DNA from: an uncultured Granulicatella sp.
GTDB lineage: Bacteria > Bacillota > Bacilli > Lactobacillales > Aerococcaceae
Direction: 5' to 3'
Assembly (NCBI GenBank): GCA_938017885.1
Contig: CALIJD010000120.1
Location: 1 to 7,109, forward strand
DNA length: 7,109 nt
In this document: positions 4,753 to 7,109 of the stretch, one piece after another
How the letters are laid out: each line of letters starts with the position of its first letter
How positions within the stretch are numbered: the first letter of the stretch is position 1
Made by a program: the position numbers and the translations under genes
The notes under the pieces: model-generated
The model's input: the letters and a program-made list of their open reading frames with translations, nothing else
Told to the model about the DNA's origin: nothing
Databases searched by the model: none

Positions 4753-6171
4753 ATGAGATTTGACCAAGAACATGATTCATGTACAACCATTCTTGTTGGC
4801 AAGAAAGCTAGCTATGACGGTTCCACGCTTGTAGCCCGTACGGAAGATTCATGTAATGGAGAGTTTACTCCAAAGAAATTCATTGTCGTACGTCCCCAAG
4901 ACCAACCACGTCACTATAAATCCGTGATTTCAGGATTTGAAACAGACTTACCGGATAACCCAGTTCGCTATACAGCCATGCCAAACGCCATCAATAATGA
5001 AGGGATTTGGGGAGCTGCTGGGATTAACGCCTATAATGTTGCTGTCAGTGCCACCGAAACGATTTCGACCAATCCACGTGTATTAGGAGCCGACCCACTT
5101 GTGGAAACAGGAATTGGGGAAGAAGACATCTTCACGCTCGTATTACCTTATATTATAACGGCGCGCGAAGGGGTCGAACGTCTTGGACATTTCCTGGAAA
5201 CGGCAGGAACATACGAGTCAAATGGGATTGCGATTTCTGATGTGAATGAAATTTGGTGGTTAGAATCTATCGGGGGACATCACTGGATGGCACGCCGCGT
5301 ACCCGATGATGCGTATGTCGTAAATCCAAACCAACTCGGCAGCGATTTCTTTGATTTTGAAGATAAAGAAAACTTCATGTGTGACCCTGATTTGAAAGAC
5401 TTTATGATTCGTCACCACTTGAACTTGAACTTTGACGGAGAATCATTCAATCCACGTTACGCATTCGGTTCACAACGAGATAAAGACCGCTTGTATAATA
5501 CGCCTCGTGCTTGGGATATTCAACGCATGTTTAACCCTGAAGTGGAACAATCTCCAACAAGCTTTGAAATCCCTTGGGCACGTGTTCCTTATCGCAAAAT
5601 TACGGTCGAAGATGTGAAAGAATCGATGAGTACGCATTACCAATTTACACCATATGATCCTTATGGGAACTTAGGCGATGGAAAGAGCAATCGTCGTTTC
5701 CGTACGGTAGGAATTAATCGTACGAGTCAAACGGCGATTCTACAAATTCGTCCAAATCGTCCGCATGATACAACAGGAATTCAATGGGTCTCTTATGGGT
5801 CAATGCCTTTTACGACGGCCGTTCCTTTCTTTACGCAAGTGGAAACAACTCCAGCGTACTTTGCCAACACTACCGCGAAGGTTTCAACGGATTCCTTCTA
5901 CTGGTCAAGCCGATTAATTGCAGGACTTGCGGATGCGCATTACTTGGAACATCAAGCGGATATTGAAAGTTATCAAAAACATACATTGTCTCGTGGAGAA
6001 GCCATGATTGCCCAAGTAGATGCTCGTCTTGAAAAAGGAGAAGTAGTCGACTTCGAAGCGGAAAATCAACAAATGAGTGATTATATCGAAGAGAAGACAG
6101 CTGCATTACTCGATAAAGTATTGCTTCGTGCAAGTAATTTAATGGTCAACCACTATTCAGTGAGTGATTAA
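4753..6171 (+). CDS. pepD: Dipeptidase, peptidase family C69 (PepD)
   Basis: A 472-residue N-terminal-nucleophile hydrolase that cleaves a broad range of dipeptides in the cytoplasm, releasing free amino acids in the last step of peptide use. The opening [20 protein letters not shown] places the nucleophile Cys10 in the family's [11 protein letters not shown] pattern; enzymes of this class usually mature by removing the few residues before the Cys. Other family blocks seen are [12 protein letters not shown] (22-33), [23 protein letters not shown] (81-103), [15 protein letters not shown] (120-134) and [26 protein letters not shown] (161-186). Length is typical. An in-frame ATG at 4738 is rejected because GGAGG at 4740-4744 lies 8 bases before 4753 and overlaps that earlier codon. 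It is transcribed from the strong promoter just upstream, with an amino acid permease gene 28 bases downstream. Confidence 0.95.
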   Translation: MRFDQEHDSCTTILVGKKASYDGSTLVARTEDSCNGEFTPKKFIVVRPQDQPRHYKSVISGFETDLPDNPVRYTAMPNAINNEGIWGAAGINAYNVAVSATETISTNPRVLGADPLVETGIGEEDIFTLVLPYIITAREGVERLGHFLETAGTYESNGIAISDVNEIWWLESIGGHHWMARRVPDDAYVVNPNQLGSDFFDFEDKENFMCDPDLKDFMIRHHLNLNFDGESFNPRYAFGSQRDKDRLYNTPRAWDIQRMFNPEVEQSPTSFEIPWARVPYRKITVEDVKESMSTHYQFTPYDPYGNLGDGKSNRRFRTVGINRTSQTAILQIRPNRPHDTTGIQWVSYGSMPFTTAVPFFTQVETTPAYFANTTAKVSTDSFYWSSRLIAGLADAHYLEHQADIESYQKHTLSRGEAMIAQVDARLEKGEVVDFEAENQQMSDYIEEKTAALLDKVLLRASNLMVNHYSVSD

Positions 6172-6199
6172 TGGCAGGTTGGGTTTAGGAGGTTAGAAC

Positions 6200-7109
6200 A
6201 TGGAAGAAAAAAATGAAAAACAACTGAGTTGGCTGATGATAGCTCTCATTGCATTTAATTTTGTATGGGGGCTCGGGAACGTTGTCAATAACTTCGCCCA
6301 ACAAGGGATTGTAGTCATTACATCGTGGTTGATTATTTTAGTGATTTACTTTATTCCGTATTCATTGATGGTTGGACAATTAGGGGCGACATTTCAAGAT
6401 AGTGAAGGGGGCGTCAGTGACTGGATTAAACATACGTCCACAAAGAAACTGGCTTATTTTGCCGCATGGACATTTTGGGTGGTTCAGATTCCTTATTTAG
6501 CACAAAAACCACAGACGATTTTGATTGCGCTTGGTTGGGTATTCCAAGGACACTCAGGAATTGTGGGCGAGCTTCCCATTCCACTTCTTGTAACGATTAG
6601 TTTAGCTCTATTCCTCGTCATTCTCTATATCTCAACCAAGGGAATACGTGCGTTGAAATTTTTAGGAACGATTGCAGGGACCGCGATGTTTGTGATGTCC
6701 ATCTTGTTCATTTTATTAGCAGTTGGCGTTCCATTTATTAAGCCTGATTTGCAACTAGCAACAGCAAATATGGATAAGCTTGAAACGTATATTCCGAAAT
6801 TCGACTTTTCGTATTTTACAACCATAGCTCTTCTTGTTTTCTCGGTTGGAGGGGCGGAATGTATGTCTCCTTATGTGCATAAAATCAAGAATCCTGCCAA
6901 AGAGTTTCCAAAAGGAATGATTGCAATGGCGGTGATGGTTGGGATTTGTGCGGTCTTTGGTTCTCTTGCAATGGGAATGATTTTTGATAGCAATAATATT
7001 CCACAAGACTTAATGAGAAATGGAGCCTACCAAGCGTTTGCGGTACTTGGAAAGCATTGGAATATTGGGAATGTTCTTGTCACAATTTACGCATTGACGC
7101 AATTTATCG
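6200..7109 (+). CDS. APC-superfamily amino acid permease (glutamate/GABA antiporter type), 3' end outside window
   Basis: A membrane transporter of the amino acid-polyamine-organocation superfamily. The frame stays open from ATG 6200 to the window edge, giving 303 residues of an expected 450-500, so the C-terminal third is missing. The start has AGGAGG 7 bases upstream. After a short charged N-terminus (MEEKNEKQLSW), helix 1 carries the glycine-containing unwound segment FVWGLGNVVNNFA (21-33), which in this fold helps bind the substrate; helix 2 is followed by GQLGATFQDSEGGVSDWI (59-76), with the EGG pattern of the family. PYLAQKPQTILIALGW (98-113), a helix near 160-180 and the loop VGGAECMSPYVHKIKNPAKEFPKG (216-239) also fit. 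It resembles GadC/YjeM-type carriers. It lies 28 bases after pepD with no terminator, so one transcript is likely; it may export or exchange amino acids freed from dipeptides. The exact substrate is unknown. Confidence 0.9.
   Translation, partial: MEEKNEKQLSWLMIALIAFNFVWGLGNVVNNFAQQGIVVITSWLIILVIYFIPYSLMVGQLGATFQDSEGGVSDWIKHTSTKKLAYFAAWTFWVVQIPYLAQKPQTILIALGWVFQGHSGIVGELPIPLLVTISLALFLVILYISTKGIRALKFLGTIAGTAMFVMSILFILLAVGVPFIKPDLQLATANMDKLETYIPKFDFSYFTTIALLVFSVGGAECMSPYVHKIKNPAKEFPKGMIAMAVMVGICAVFGSLAMGMIFDSNNIPQDLMRNGAYQAFAVLGKHWNIGNVLVTIYALTQFI

Noticed and set aside
5432..5617. Plus-strand open frame within pepD in another register
   Set aside because: It is fully internal to pepD with no start signals, and its product shows no known pattern.

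Overview
The window is chromosomal DNA from a low-GC Gram-positive bacterium, most likely a member of the Lactobacillales. The reasons are the recG-plsX order, strong AGGAGG ribosome binding sites about 7 bases from nearly every start, A/T-rich intergenic DNA, a family C69 dipeptidase, and a GABA/glutamate-type amino acid permease of the kind common in lactic acid bacteria. The genus cannot be fixed from the sequence alone. All eight supported genes lie on the + strand. There is no RNA gene, insertion sequence, CRISPR array or prophage.

Layout. (1) Positions 1-1738: the last third of recG (helicase motifs V and VI and the C-terminal wedge-proximal part), then plsX. Both probably share one transcript, which ends at a clear terminator straight after plsX. 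(2) Positions 1740-3597: a two-gene unit with its own promoter, an AsnC/Lrp-family regulator overlapping by ATGA a class I aminotransferase that resembles Bacillus AlaT (YugH). A perfect 14-bp palindrome lies between the -10 box and the ribosome binding site. The unit ends in an unusually long hairpin terminator. (3) Positions 3603-4640: three small membrane-protein genes, with a DUF454/YbaN protein between two unrecognised two-helix proteins. They follow an extended -10 promoter that carries an 11-bp-period direct repeat just upstream, and end at a terminator. (4) Positions 4682-7109: a near-consensus promoter, embedded in a 6-bp inverted repeat, drives a C69 dipeptidase (pepD) and an APC-superfamily amino acid permease that runs off the end of the window.

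How they work together. Groups 2 and 4 both concern amino acids: transamination under a feedback-type regulator in one, dipeptide cleavage plus amino acid transport in the other. recG-plsX is a housekeeping pair joining DNA repair and the start of phospholipid synthesis. The DUF454 cluster has no known function and is the least explained part. I found no obvious new defence or mobile system; the more interesting signals are regulatory (three candidate operators) and the small membrane-protein operon.
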